The notes under the pieces are model-generated. The model was not told the DNA's origin, made no database searches, and saw only the letters and a program-made list of their open reading frames with translations. Position numbers and translations under genes: made by a program. From positions 8,336 to 72,335 of the forward strand of contig CAWBCM010000007.1 of assembly GCA_963787285.1 (NCBI GenBank): a stretch of DNA of 64,000 bases. Direction: 5' to 3'. Below are positions 26,732 through 35,173 of the stretch, in pieces (positions within the stretch are counted from its first letter, which is position 1; each line of letters begins with the position of its first letter). The DNA comes from JAHEJN01 sp963787285. Its GTDB lineage: Bacteria > Actinomycetota > Acidimicrobiia > Acidimicrobiales > JAHEJN01.

Positions 26732-26734
26732 GAT
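26729..26734 (+). promoter_or_regulatory. -10 element TAGGAT upstream of the Tat-exported protein
   Basis: TAGGAT overlaps the end of hisC and lies about 48 nt before ATG 26783, leaving a leader of around 40 nt. It would give the secreted-protein gene its own transcript. Confidence 0.4.
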
Positions 26735-26782
26735 CGCTGCTGGCTGGGTAGGCAACCGCTTCCGCGAGGTCCGAGATCGTCA

Positions 26783-27550
26783 ATGGACAGAAGAAGACTC
26801 CTCAAGACCTCAGCGGTCGCTGCGGCGGCGTGGACGGCTCCCCAGATCCTCACCATGGAGGCGGCGGCAGCTGCTGTGAGTTGCGTCGCTCCCCCGGGCG
26901 GAGCGAGCTTCCAGAGTCTTGCCATCGGTGCCCCGGGCGCCAGCGCCGCCTCGTACCCGTGGGTCGTCAACCTCGGAGACGCCACCGAGATGACCATCGC
27001 CCTGGTGGGCGCGGGTACCTATCAGCAATTCGGGACAGGAAGTGGCAACAAGACGTCGGTGCAGCAGAACACGGGCGGCCTCGGTTCGACGGTCAAGTAC
27101 TGGCGAGGCGACAAGGACAAGGCTGCGGCGGGCGCCGGCTTCATACCCAACGGTGCCATGGGCGAGTCGGTGTACGAGCTGCGCTTCAGCCAGCCGGTGT
27201 GCAATCTCGCCTTCCTGATCCTCGATTGCGACCAGTCGCTCGGAACGGGATCCGAATGGACCGACCAGGTCGTCATCTCCCCGTTCGTCGGCGCGGTCGC
27301 CGTCGCGGGCACCTTCACCCCGTCGGCCACCACCAAGATCACCCCCAACACTCCGCAGACCGGATCGTCGGTCACCTTCACCGGTTCCGGCACCACGAAC
27401 GTCGGCGACGGTTCGGCCGACGCGAACATCGCAGTCTCGATTCCTGGCCCCGTTGATCTGGTGCGCATCTCGCACCGCATGGCCATGCCCGGCGGCGCCA
27501 CCACTGGTGACCGTCAACACGTCGGCATCTCCGACGTGACCTGGGGCTGA
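26783..27550 (+). CDS. Tat-exported beta-rich protein of unknown function
   Basis: A 255-residue protein with a twin-arginine signal (MDRRRLLKTSAVAAAAW, cleavage probably near residue 32 after MEAAAAA). The mature part is rich in Gly, Ser, Thr and Val with few Lys or His, and has alternating strands typical of an extracellular beta-sandwich. One cysteine (CVAPPGG) sits close to the mature N-terminus, and a pair lies in VCNLAFLILDCDQ. Export through Tat implies folding in the cytoplasm, possibly with a cofactor or metal, but no binding motif is evident. It has its own promoter and is convergent with the MFS gene. I do not recognise a family. Confidence 0.75.
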   Translation: MDRRRLLKTSAVAAAAWTAPQILTMEAAAAAVSCVAPPGGASFQSLAIGAPGASAASYPWVVNLGDATEMTIALVGAGTYQQFGTGSGNKTSVQQNTGGLGSTVKYWRGDKDKAAAGAGFIPNGAMGESVYELRFSQPVCNLAFLILDCDQSLGTGSEWTDQVVISPFVGAVAVAGTFTPSATTKITPNTPQTGSSVTFTGSGTTNVGDGSADANIAVSIPGPVDLVRISHRMAMPGGATTGDRQHVGISDVTWG

Positions 27551-27568
27551 GTCCTCGAGCCCTCTGCT

Positions 27569-28807
27569 TCATCCGGTTGTGGGCGAGAGGCGGAGGATGC
27601 TGCGATAGGCCAGTGCGCCGATCGCGAGAAGTCCGCCTGCGATGGCCCAGGCGAGTGGAGTGCCACGCACGTCGGCGAGCGCTGGGAGCGTCAAGGCCGC
27701 GGCGACTCCGCCAGCCTGGAACACGAGCGACTCGGTCGAGAGCAGGGTGGTCCGTCGCTCTGGAGAAGCCCGCTGGTGCATCAGCTCGTCGCGCACGGGT
27801 GCAGTGGCGCCGAGGGTCAGGTAGAACCCCACGAAAAGCACAGCTGCGGCTGGAACCCAGGTGACGAGGGCGAGGGCGGCGAGAACCGCACCGGAAGCCA
27901 TCTGCCCCACCATTGCGACCGAAGGCGTGAGTCTCTCGACCACGCGGGCGAGGCGGGGGGCGAGTGCCGCACCCGCCGCGCTACCGGCGAAGGCGATGGC
28001 GAGGAGAACACCGAGGAAAGCAGTGGCCGTGTCGGGCGCCTCCAACAGGGCCACGAACCGCGGCTGCCACAGCGACTCGACGGCGACGAGTGCCACGCCG
28101 ATGGTGGCAGCGCCGAGCAGCAGACCTCGCAGCGGCCGCTGTCGAGCGGCGAGATGCAGCCCGTCACGCACCGCTCCCGGCACCGTGGCAAACGCCTGTG
28201 CCAACCCCGATCCGTCGGGTATCCGCTGCTCGTCCATGAGGAAGAACACCGCGCCGAGATGCACCACTTGGAGTACGAGGGCGATCCAGACCGAGATCAC
28301 GAGGCGCCCGTCGAACACGGCAGGCACGATGCCACCGACGATGGACCCGATGGCCAGTGCGGCACCGTCGACGGTGCCGCCGAGCGACAGACCGGCTCGC
28401 AGGTCGACGTCGGGATCGATCGCCAGACTGCGATCCACGAACCACGACTCGAGGGGACCCGAGTCGAGAGCGCGGGCCACTCCACCGGCGACCATGGCCG
28501 CCAGTAAGCCGATGAAGGAGCTCATCACGCCGAGCAGCACCAACAGCACACCGGCGGCGACCGACGAGATCATCAGCACCGGCCGTCGTCCGATGACGTC
28601 GGCCAGACCGCCCGTCGGCAGCTCGAGCAGTGCCGTCGTGACGCCGTAGGCCGCCAGCAACGGGCCTGCCTGCGCCAGGCTCAGGTCGCGGGTGATCAAC
28701 AGCACCAGCAGCGGCGCGATCAGTCCGACCGGTAGCCATCGCAGGGCCAACATGACGAGGTAGCGACGGCGAATCGCCTCGATCGTCAGGGCGGACGACT
28801 CGCTCAC
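27569..28807 (-). CDS. MFS transporter
   Basis: A 412-residue major facilitator with about twelve hydrophobic segments. It includes LPTGGLADVIGRRPVLM between helices 2 and 3, the GxxxD(x)xGRR signature of the family, and a charged central loop around residues 190-210. Start GTG 28807 is in a GTGA overlap with the stop of the ThDP-dependent enzyme, so translation of the two is coupled. The same frame runs far upstream through the enzyme gene, but that extension is Arg/Pro-rich non-coding translation. The substrate is unknown; coupling suggests it moves a substrate or product of the ThDP enzyme. Confidence 0.88.
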   Translation of the reverse strand: MSESSALTIEAIRRRYLVMLALRWLPVGLIAPLLVLLITRDLSLAQAGPLLAAYGVTTALLELPTGGLADVIGRRPVLMISSVAAGVLLVLLGVMSSFIGLLAAMVAGGVARALDSGPLESWFVDRSLAIDPDVDLRAGLSLGGTVDGAALAIGSIVGGIVPAVFDGRLVISVWIALVLQVVHLGAVFFLMDEQRIPDGSGLAQAFATVPGAVRDGLHLAARQRPLRGLLLGAATIGVALVAVESLWQPRFVALLEAPDTATAFLGVLLAIAFAGSAAGAALAPRLARVVERLTPSVAMVGQMASGAVLAALALVTWVPAAAVLFVGFYLTLGATAPVRDELMHQRASPERRTTLLSTESLVFQAGGVAAALTLPALADVRGTPLAWAIAGGLLAIGALAYRSILRLSPTTG

Positions 28808-30420
28808 TGGTCGCGGGCGCGGCGAAGTTTCATCAGTGGCCACGGATCGGGCATCGCATCCACCTGCACCTCGACGAAGGCTGCACCATCGTGCGCGAGC
28901 GCAGAGTCGAGGCAGGTTCGCAGCCCTTCGGGGCTGTCGGTGCGCCACGTCGCCACGCCGAAGCTGTCGGCGAAGGCAATGAGATCGGGGTTCCGCAGGG
29001 TGCTGGCGATGGTGCGGTCGGCCCCGAAGCGCAGCGTCTGGATGCGCTTCACGTTGCCGTAGGCGCCGTCGTTGAACACGACGATCTTGGTGGGGATGTC
29101 GTGTTGGACGGCCGTGGCCATCTCGGTCGCACCGAAGAGGAACCCGCCGTCTCCGGAGATGGTGAGCACCGAGCGGTCGCGGGCCGCATCGGCCGCCCCG
29201 ATGCCCATGGGTACGCCACATCCGAGGGTGCCCGCCGGTCCTGACGAGAGGAAGGTGCGCGGCCGGGTGAACCCGTAGGCGAGGTGGGCCGCGAAGCCGA
29301 TCTGGGTGACGTCCTCCACGATCACGCCGTCGGCCGGCATGGCGTCGTGAATCGCCCGCAGGTACGACAGCTGGGGTTCGAGGTAGGCGATCTCCTCGGC
29401 GAAGGCCTTCCGGCGCTCGGCCAGGTCGTGGGCGCGGCTGGCCCGGGGTGGGTTGATCGGCGCGAGGGCGGTGGTGATGGCGGCGGTGGACTCGGCCGCG
29501 TCGCCGAGAACGCCATGGGTTCCGATGCGGTGACGGTCGAGGCCATCGGGGTCGATGTCGATCTGCACCACGGTGAGGTCGTCGTCGACGCCCCAGTGCT
29601 CGATCGGCCATTCGAGCCGCGTGCCGATGCCGATGGCCACGTCGACGTCGCGCCAGAGATCGTGAGCGATGGTGAGGGGGACGAAGAGGGGATGATCGCT
29701 CGGAACCACACCGTGACCCATGCGGCGAGTGGTGATCGGCGCCTGGACGAGCTCTGCCAGGGCGATGACCTCGGCTGTGGCGTCGTAGGCGCCCGAGCCC
29801 ACGATGATGAGCGGGTTGGTGGCTCCGGCGATCAAGGCTGCGGCGCGCGCGACGGCGGCCTCGTCGACGGGCGGGTCGGTCCGAACCGGCGCGGTGATGT
29901 CGCCGTCGGTCTCCTTGCCCCAGCGGTTCACCGGGACCTCGATGCTCACCGGATGGGGTGCCCCGTTCACCAGCGCATCGATCGCCGCCTGGATCTGCCC
30001 TGCGGCGCCGGCCGGATCGGTGATGAGCTCGGTGTGCTTGGTGAGCTGGCGCAGGATGGCGTTCTGATCGGGTAGCTCGTGCAGAGCGCCGGTGTTCTTG
30101 TCCATCAGGTGGGTGGCGATCTCACCCACGATGGCCAATACGTTGGCCCCGCCCCAATAGGCGGTGGTGAGTGCAGCGCTGGCGTTCAGCATGCCCGGCC
30201 CGGGCACCACGCAGCAGGCGGCCGGCCTTCCGGTGACCTGTGCGGCTCCGGCCGCCATGTACGCGGTGCCCTGCTCGTGGCGGCACACGACGGGGCGTAT
30301 GTCGCGTGCGTCGACGAGACGATCGAAGAACTCGTCGTTCTGGACACCGGGAATGCAGTACAGGGTGTCGATCGAGCAGGCCCGGAGGGCGTCGATCACC
30401 AGCTGGGCAATGGTCGTCAC
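28804..30420 (-). CDS. thiamine-diphosphate-dependent enzyme (acetolactate synthase/benzoylformate decarboxylase superfamily)
   Basis: A 538-residue three-domain ThDP enzyme. The N-terminal pyrimidine-binding domain has the catalytic Glu in CRHEQGTAYMAAG and GPGMLNASAALTTAYW. The middle domain contains VDVAIGIGTRLEWPI. The C-terminal pyrophosphate domain has the GDG...N motif as GDGGFLFGATEMATA and VFNDGAYGN. The family includes acetolactate synthase, benzoylformate decarboxylase and oxalyl-CoA decarboxylase; there is no regulatory subunit next to it, so biosynthetic acetolactate synthase is less likely. Start GTG 30420 precedes TTIAQLVIDALRA. It is divergent from the thioesterase gene and coupled to an MFS transporter. 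The substrate is not resolvable here. Confidence 0.85.
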   Translation of the reverse strand: MTTIAQLVIDALRACSIDTLYCIPGVQNDEFFDRLVDARDIRPVVCRHEQGTAYMAAGAAQVTGRPAACCVVPGPGMLNASAALTTAYWGGANVLAIVGEIATHLMDKNTGALHELPDQNAILRQLTKHTELITDPAGAAGQIQAAIDALVNGAPHPVSIEVPVNRWGKETDGDITAPVRTDPPVDEAAVARAAALIAGATNPLIIVGSGAYDATAEVIALAELVQAPITTRRMGHGVVPSDHPLFVPLTIAHDLWRDVDVAIGIGTRLEWPIEHWGVDDDLTVVQIDIDPDGLDRHRIGTHGVLGDAAESTAAITTALAPINPPRASRAHDLAERRKAFAEEIAYLEPQLSYLRAIHDAMPADGVIVEDVTQIGFAAHLAYGFTRPRTFLSSGPAGTLGCGVPMGIGAADAARDRSVLTISGDGGFLFGATEMATAVQHDIPTKIVVFNDGAYGNVKRIQTLRFGADRTIASTLRNPDLIAFADSFGVATWRTDSPEGLRTCLDSALAHDGAAFVEVQVDAMPDPWPLMKLRRARDQ

Positions 30421-30478
30421 GGCCCCACCATGCCAGTGCGTTGTCGCAGGGGTGAAAACCACGTGCCAACATCGGCGC

Positions 30479-31288
30479 GTGTACTTCGAGGACGAGACCA
30501 CTGCGACCGCCGACGGTGACCGTCTCCTGATCCACCTGAGCTCGGCCTGGAACATCTCGGGTACTCCGAACGGTGGCTTCCTCAACAGCATCGTGTTGCG
30601 CTCGATGCGCGACGTTGCCGCCCATCCCGACCCGATGTCGGTGACGACGCACTTCTTCCGCCCCGGGATGTCCGACACCGAGGCCGAGGTGCAGGTCGAA
30701 CTGGTGCGAAGCGGCCGCACCACCTCGGCCACCAGCGGAGCACTCCTGCAGGACGGCAAGGAGCGCATCCGAACGACGGCCATCTTCGGCGAGCTCACCG
30801 GCTCCGATGTGGCGGCCGGACCGCACCTCGACGCGGCTGCGCCCGCCATTCCCGCACCCGATCTGTGCGTCCTCCGGCGGGGTGAGGCCCAGGGCGTCGA
30901 TCTGCCCATTCTCGATCGCATCGAATTGCGGCTACATCCCGACCAGGCCCCTCCCGACAATCCTGATTCGCCTCCACTGGGCCGCGCCGAGATAACGGGC
31001 TGGGTTCGCTTCACTGACGAGGAACCGGTCGACGCGCTCGCGCTCTGCCTGTTCGCCGATGCGTTCCCGCCACCGCTGATCAATCTGCTCGGCGCAGTCG
31101 GCTGGGTGCCGACCATCGAGCTGACCGTCCACGTGCGCCGTCGTCCCGTGCCCGGTTGGATCCTCGGCCGCTTCACGGTGAACGACCTGGCCGACGGTCA
31201 CTTCATCGAGGACGGGGTGCTGTGGGACGAGTCGGGCTCGGTGGTCGCTCAGTCGCGCCAGCTCGGACTCCTGCTCGGCGTCGACTGA
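30479..31288 (+). CDS. acyl-CoA thioesterase-like hotdog protein (TesB-type)
   Basis: A 269-residue protein with two consecutive hotdog halves as in TesB-like thioesterases: SAWNISGTPNGGFLNSIVLR opens the first half (residues 21-40), and a second half begins near RAEITGWVRFTDEE. VDALALCLFADAFPPP is a recognisable family segment. Such enzymes hydrolyse medium or branched acyl-CoA esters. The start is GTG 30479, directly before YFEDETTATADGDRL; the frame is open further upstream, but that part overlaps the ThDP gene on the other strand. It is convergent with the FAD dehydrogenase gene, with only 3 nt between. Confidence 0.82.
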   Translation: MYFEDETTATADGDRLLIHLSSAWNISGTPNGGFLNSIVLRSMRDVAAHPDPMSVTTHFFRPGMSDTEAEVQVELVRSGRTTSATSGALLQDGKERIRTTAIFGELTGSDVAAGPHLDAAAPAIPAPDLCVLRRGEAQGVDLPILDRIELRLHPDQAPPDNPDSPPLGRAEITGWVRFTDEEPVDALALCLFADAFPPPLINLLGAVGWVPTIELTVHVRRRPVPGWILGRFTVNDLADGHFIEDGVLWDESGSVVAQSRQLGLLLGVD

Positions 31289-31291
31289 CGT

Positions 31292-32710
31292 TCAGCCCTT
31301 GGGCAGGACCTTGCCCGGATTGAGCAGTCCCGAGGGATCGAGGGCCGTCTTCATGCGGCGCATCAGATCGAACTCGATGGGGTCCTTCTGTCCGATGATG
31401 CGACCGGTGAGCTCGCTGCCGATGCCGTGTTCGGCGCTGATGGTTCCGCCGAATTCCCACGTCGCTCGGTCGATCGCCGCAATGAGCGCCGGCTTCACCG
31501 CGGTGAACGCGGTGACGTCGTCGGCGGTGACCGGGAAGACGTGTACGTGGAGGTTCCCATCGCCCGCGTGACCGAAGGTGTAGGTGATGGCGTCGGGAGC
31601 GAGCCGCTGCGTGACCTCGACGAAGCGCTCGTAGTACGGGCCGATCCGGTCGATGGGTACGGCGGTGTCCATCTTCACGCCCGCGTTCTGGAACTCGAAG
31701 ATCCCCGGCGGTGGGAGCTCGTCGCGCAGCATCCACAGGTTGGCTTCCTGGTCCGCGGTGGCCGCCAGCACGGCTTCGGTGATGAGCTGTCGGTTCACGG
31801 CCTCGTCGAGAAAGGCCGTGAGCCGGTCGCGCACGCCCTCGGTCCCCGAGAACCGGACCAACACGTACCAGTCGGCCACAGCAGGCAGGGGTCGCTGCAC
31901 CGACGGCATGGTCTCGCACACGCGGGCGATGCCGATCTCGGGAATCAGCTCGAACGCGGTCATGCCGTCCTGGGCATGCGAGCGACCGAGAGCGAGCAGC
32001 TCCATGAGGCCGTCGAGAGAGGTGAGGGCGGCAAAGGAGGTGTGCTCGTCGGGCGTCGCCGGCAGCAGCTTCACCACCGCTCGGGTCACGATGCCGAGCG
32101 TGCCCTCGCTGCCGATGAACAGCTGCTTCATGTCGTAGCCCGAGGAGTCCTTTCGTAGGGCGCGCAACCCGTTCCACACGGTGCCGTCGGCGAGGACCAC
32201 CTCCACACCGAGGATGTGGTCACGCATCATCCCGTAGCGCAGGACGTTGATTCCGCCGGCGTTGGTGGCGATGCCGCCGCCGATGGTGGCACTGCCCCGT
32301 GCTCCCCAGTCGGGGGCGAACAGACGATCGACGGCTGCCGCCGCCTCCTGGAGCGCCTCGATGGTGACTCCGGCCTGCGCGGTGATGCTGAACCGGTCGG
32401 GGTCGACCGACTCGATGGTGCTCATCCGGGCCAGGGTGACGATGACGCTCGGATGACCTGCTTCGGGGATCGACGCACCCGACAGGCCGGTGTTGCCGCC
32501 CTGGGTGACGATGGCGACTTCCGCGGCGATGCACGTGGTGACGACCGCGGCGACCTCCTTGGTGGAGCCTGGCCGCACGACGGCCAGCGCCTCGCCGTGG
32601 AAGACGTCACGGAAGTCGACGAGGTAGGACCGTGTGTCGCCCCCGACGAGCACGTTGGCTTCACCGACGATGGTGCGGAGGTCGGCGAGCAGGCGTTGGG
32701 CTTCGGTCAC
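31292..32710 (-). CDS. FAD-linked 2-hydroxyacid dehydrogenase (glycolate/D-lactate/D-2-hydroxyglutarate type)
   Basis: A 472-residue flavoprotein of the VAO fold. The FAD-binding PCMH domain (about residues 35-215) carries TQGGNTGLSGASIP and GGIATNAGGINVLRYG. The C-terminal FAD-oxidase domain has FGHAGDGNLHVHV and ISAEHGIGSELTGR, the metal and substrate-binding stretch of D-lactate and D-2-hydroxyglutarate dehydrogenases. No Fe-S partner is adjacent, so electrons probably pass to an unknown acceptor. It starts with GTG 32710, 9 nt after the stop of the tandem GNAT gene, so they share a transcript. Substrate specificity cannot be assigned from these motifs. Confidence 0.88.
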   Translation of the reverse strand: MTEAQRLLADLRTIVGEANVLVGGDTRSYLVDFRDVFHGEALAVVRPGSTKEVAAVVTTCIAAEVAIVTQGGNTGLSGASIPEAGHPSVIVTLARMSTIESVDPDRFSITAQAGVTIEALQEAAAAVDRLFAPDWGARGSATIGGGIATNAGGINVLRYGMMRDHILGVEVVLADGTVWNGLRALRKDSSGYDMKQLFIGSEGTLGIVTRAVVKLLPATPDEHTSFAALTSLDGLMELLALGRSHAQDGMTAFELIPEIGIARVCETMPSVQRPLPAVADWYVLVRFSGTEGVRDRLTAFLDEAVNRQLITEAVLAATADQEANLWMLRDELPPPGIFEFQNAGVKMDTAVPIDRIGPYYERFVEVTQRLAPDAITYTFGHAGDGNLHVHVFPVTADDVTAFTAVKPALIAAIDRATWEFGGTISAEHGIGSELTGRIIGQKDPIEFDLMRRMKTALDPSGLLNPGKVLPKG

Positions 32711-32719
32711 CGTTCGAGA

Positions 32720-33739
32720 CTAACGAAGGGTGAGCCGGGCTTCGATCTCGCCCTCGACGATCTTGCCGTTGGGCTCGAAGCCGTAACGCTCGTAGAACCC
32801 TCGAGGAGAGCCGATTCCGTCGGCCCAGCTCGTGAGTACGCCGGCGGCACTCCACTCGCGACACTGCCTCACCACGAGATCGAGCGCGGCGCGACCGACG
32901 CCGCAGCCTTGATGCAGACGATCGATCAGGAACCGCCAAACGTACGGCTCGGGGTTGGTGTCACTGACCCGGGCCAGCATCACGAAGCCGACCGGGACGT
33001 CGTCGGCCACGACGCCCCGCAGCCACGGCACCAGGGGTGCGCCGTCGACCACTTGGGGAAACAAGGCGTCGGCGTAGGACGCCTGCACGGGCGCAACGAA
33101 CCGTTCCTGGGACTTGTGAGTGCGGAGCCGGCCGAAGGAATGGGCGTTGTGCGAACCGATCTCGACCAACTCGACGTGGTCGGGCTCCGACCGCGGTCGC
33201 CGCCGCCATGCCTCGTGGTCGGCGCGAGTGAGTCCGTAGATCCAGTCGTCGGAGTTGTCGTCGCCGACCCAGAACGACAGCCGGGTGTGACCCTCGAACA
33301 CGAAGCCGAGCCGTTCGAGCGTTCGGGCCGATGCCGTGTTCTTCGGATGCAGCTGACCCAGGATGCGAGTGACGGAGGTTTCGGCAAACAGGTGGTCGAT
33401 CACGGCTGCGGCTGCTTCGGTCGCATAGCCGTTTCCCCAGTGCGCCGAAGCGAAGCTGTAACCGATCTCGGCATGACGGCCGTCGAAGGTGAGTCCGACG
33501 GCGACGTCGCCGTAGGTCTCGCCCGTCGTGCGGTCGGTGACCATCACGATCCGCCAACCGTCGCTGCCGTCATCCTCTGCATCGGCGACCATCGCACGTG
33601 CTTGATCGAGACTGAACGGCAACGGGTAGTCGTGGAAGCGGGCCACGATGGGCTCGTTGCGCCGAGCGTGGAGGTCGTCGGCGTCGGCGGGCACCGGCGG
33701 TCGCAGGCGGAGACGTTCGGTTTCGATCACGGGGAACAT
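32720..33739 (-). CDS. tandem GNAT acetyltransferase (RimJ-like plus second GNAT domain)
   Basis: A 339-residue protein with two acetyltransferase domains. The first (about residues 1-165) is RimJ/RimL-like: IETERLRLRPP at the start, EIGYSFASAHWGNGYATEAA with the acetyl-CoA loop, and NTASARTLERLGFVFEG. The second (about 185-339) is a shorter GNAT with RFLIDRLHQGCGVGRAAL (Q/R-x-x-G-x-G/A-like loop) and GFYERYGFEPNGK. A linker near WIYGLTRADHEAWRRRP separates them. Start ATG 33739 has GGAGAG immediately upstream; GTG 33730 is an alternative with better spacing. It leads into the FAD dehydrogenase gene and is divergent from panE-like. The acceptors are unknown. Confidence 0.83.
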   Translation of the reverse strand: MFPVIETERLRLRPPVPADADDLHARRNEPIVARFHDYPLPFSLDQARAMVADAEDDGSDGWRIVMVTDRTTGETYGDVAVGLTFDGRHAEIGYSFASAHWGNGYATEAAAAVIDHLFAETSVTRILGQLHPKNTASARTLERLGFVFEGHTRLSFWVGDDNSDDWIYGLTRADHEAWRRRPRSEPDHVELVEIGSHNAHSFGRLRTHKSQERFVAPVQASYADALFPQVVDGAPLVPWLRGVVADDVPVGFVMLARVSDTNPEPYVWRFLIDRLHQGCGVGRAALDLVVRQCREWSAAGVLTSWADGIGSPRGFYERYGFEPNGKIVEGEIEARLTLR

Positions 33740-33775
33740 CTCTCCATTCAAGTCGCCTCGTGATAGCAAGCAAGG

Positions 33776-34654
33776 ATGTTCGACGTGGCCCTGGTCGGTC
33801 CCGGAGCCATCGGGTGTGCGGCGGCGGCGGCGGTACTCGACGCCGGGAGGTCGTTGGTCATCGCGGCGCGAACGCCGTTCGACCGCCTCGTGGTGAGCCA
33901 TCCCGGGGGAGTGGTCGATCGTGAGGTCGATGTGCGGGTCTCCGCCGATGGTCTCGAACCCGCGCCGCTGGTGCTGCTGGCGACGAAGACCTACGACACC
34001 TCGGCCGCCGCTCCTTGGCTCGAAGCGCTGTGCGGGCCCGACACCGTTGTGGCGGTACTCCAGAACGGCGTGACCCACGTCGACCGCGTCCAGCCGCTGG
34101 CGGGGGCCGCCACGGTGCTGCCCGTCGTGGTGGAGCTGCCCGCTTCCCGATCGGCACCAGGCGTGGTCACGCTCTCCGCTCCGGTCAGGCTGGTGGTTCC
34201 CGTCGGCGCGGCCGGCGAGCAACTCGCCGCCGTGATGGCCGGCTCGTTCCTGACTGTGCAGTTGGCCGACGACTGGCTCTCCCGTGCGTGGTCGAAGCTG
34301 GCGCTGAACGCGTCCAGCGCCGTGGCGGTTCTCGCCCGCCGATCGAACGGCGTGTACGCCGACGCCGAGGCAGCCGAGTTGCGGCTCCGCCTGCTCGAGG
34401 AGACTGCGGCCGTCGGTCGGGCCGTCGGCGCATCGCTTGCCCCCGACTTCGCGGAGCGTATGGCTGCCTACCTCGCCGGAACCGTCGCCGCCGGCCACAC
34501 ACCGTCGATCGTGGTCGATCGCCTGGCGGGAGCACCCACCGAGTGGCGAGATCGTAATGCCGTGGTGGTCGAGCTCGCCGACCAGCACGGCATCGACGTG
34601 CCGGCGAGCCGCATGGTGACCACGCTGTTGCGGCTCGGTGAGCCCGAGCTCTGA
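33776..34654 (+). CDS. ketopantoate reductase family protein (ApbA/PanE)
   Basis: A 292-residue NADPH-dependent reductase of the ApbA/PanE family: ALVGPGAIGCAAAAAVLD at residues 4-21 is the nucleotide-binding turn, VLLATKTYDTSAAAPWL carries the conserved Lys, VVAVLQNGVTHVDRV follows, and the catalytic Lys is in WSKLALNASSAVAVL. The C-terminal helical domain has SIVVDRLAGAPTEWRDRNA. Family members reduce 2-dehydropantoate in pantothenate synthesis, but many paralogues act elsewhere; no pan genes are nearby. It diverges from the tandem GNAT gene across 36 nt. Confidence 0.82.
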   Translation: MFDVALVGPGAIGCAAAAAVLDAGRSLVIAARTPFDRLVVSHPGGVVDREVDVRVSADGLEPAPLVLLATKTYDTSAAAPWLEALCGPDTVVAVLQNGVTHVDRVQPLAGAATVLPVVVELPASRSAPGVVTLSAPVRLVVPVGAAGEQLAAVMAGSFLTVQLADDWLSRAWSKLALNASSAVAVLARRSNGVYADAEAAELRLRLLEETAAVGRAVGASLAPDFAERMAAYLAGTVAAGHTPSIVVDRLAGAPTEWRDRNAVVVELADQHGIDVPASRMVTTLLRLGEPEL

Positions 34655-34690
34655 GCGGAGTTCCGCGCCGGCCGGGAGACGAGCGAGCAG

Positions 34691-35092
34691 TCAGCCGCCG
34701 GAGGCCTCGGTTTCAGCCCCGTACGGTTGCGTGATGATCTCGAGCAGGTGGCCATCTGGGTCGTCCCAGTACACCCCTCGGCCGCCGTCGTGGTGATTGA
34801 TCTCACCAGGAGTGCGCTTCGATGGGTCCGCCCAGTGAGCGATGCCCTTGGCACTGATGCGGCCGTAGACCGCGTCGAACTCATCCTCGCTGACGAGAAA
34901 CGCGAGATGCTGTGGCGTGATGGCGCCGCTGCGCCAGTCGGCGTAGTCGAGCGACGCACCATTGCCCAGGTCGACGACGAGGAACTGACCGGCGAAGTCG
35001 CGAGGCGGCGTGAGCCCCAAGATCTCGACCAGGTGGGTCGCTCCCACCTGCTTGTCTGCGCACCAGACGATCAGGTGGTTCAGGTCAGGCAC
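34691..35092 (-). CDS. VOC/glyoxalase superfamily protein
   Basis: A 133-residue vicinal-oxygen-chelate protein: LNHLIVWCADKQVGATHLVEI opens the first beta-alpha-beta-beta-beta unit, ITPQHLAFLVSEDEF the second, and GRGVYWDDPDGHLLEIITQPY closes it. The metal positions His (NHL), His (QHL) and Glu (LLEI) are in place, so it may be a true metalloenzyme and not just a binding protein. Start GTG 35092 directly precedes the first strand. It diverges from the HNH gene across 81 nt. It may act as a lyase or dioxygenase; the substrate is unknown. Confidence 0.8.
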   Translation of the reverse strand: MPDLNHLIVWCADKQVGATHLVEILGLTPPRDFAGQFLVVDLGNGASLDYADWRSGAITPQHLAFLVSEDEFDAVYGRISAKGIAHWADPSKRTPGEINHHDGGRGVYWDDPDGHLLEIITQPYGAETEASGG

Positions 35093-35161
35093 AACCGAAG
35101 GGTACTTCCCCCTCCGGCTGGGGGATTTGGAGATCTCATCATCGCTGTCACACCCCCTGCG

Positions 35162-35167
35162 TACCGT
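35162..35167 (+). promoter_or_regulatory. -10 element TACCGT, leaderless promoter of the DUF222/HNH gene
   Basis: TACCGT is followed by 6 nt and GTG 35174. The frame is open upstream, but that stretch overlaps the divergent VOC gene, so the promoter supports the shorter protein. Confidence 0.5.
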
Positions 35168-35173
35168 TGGAGC

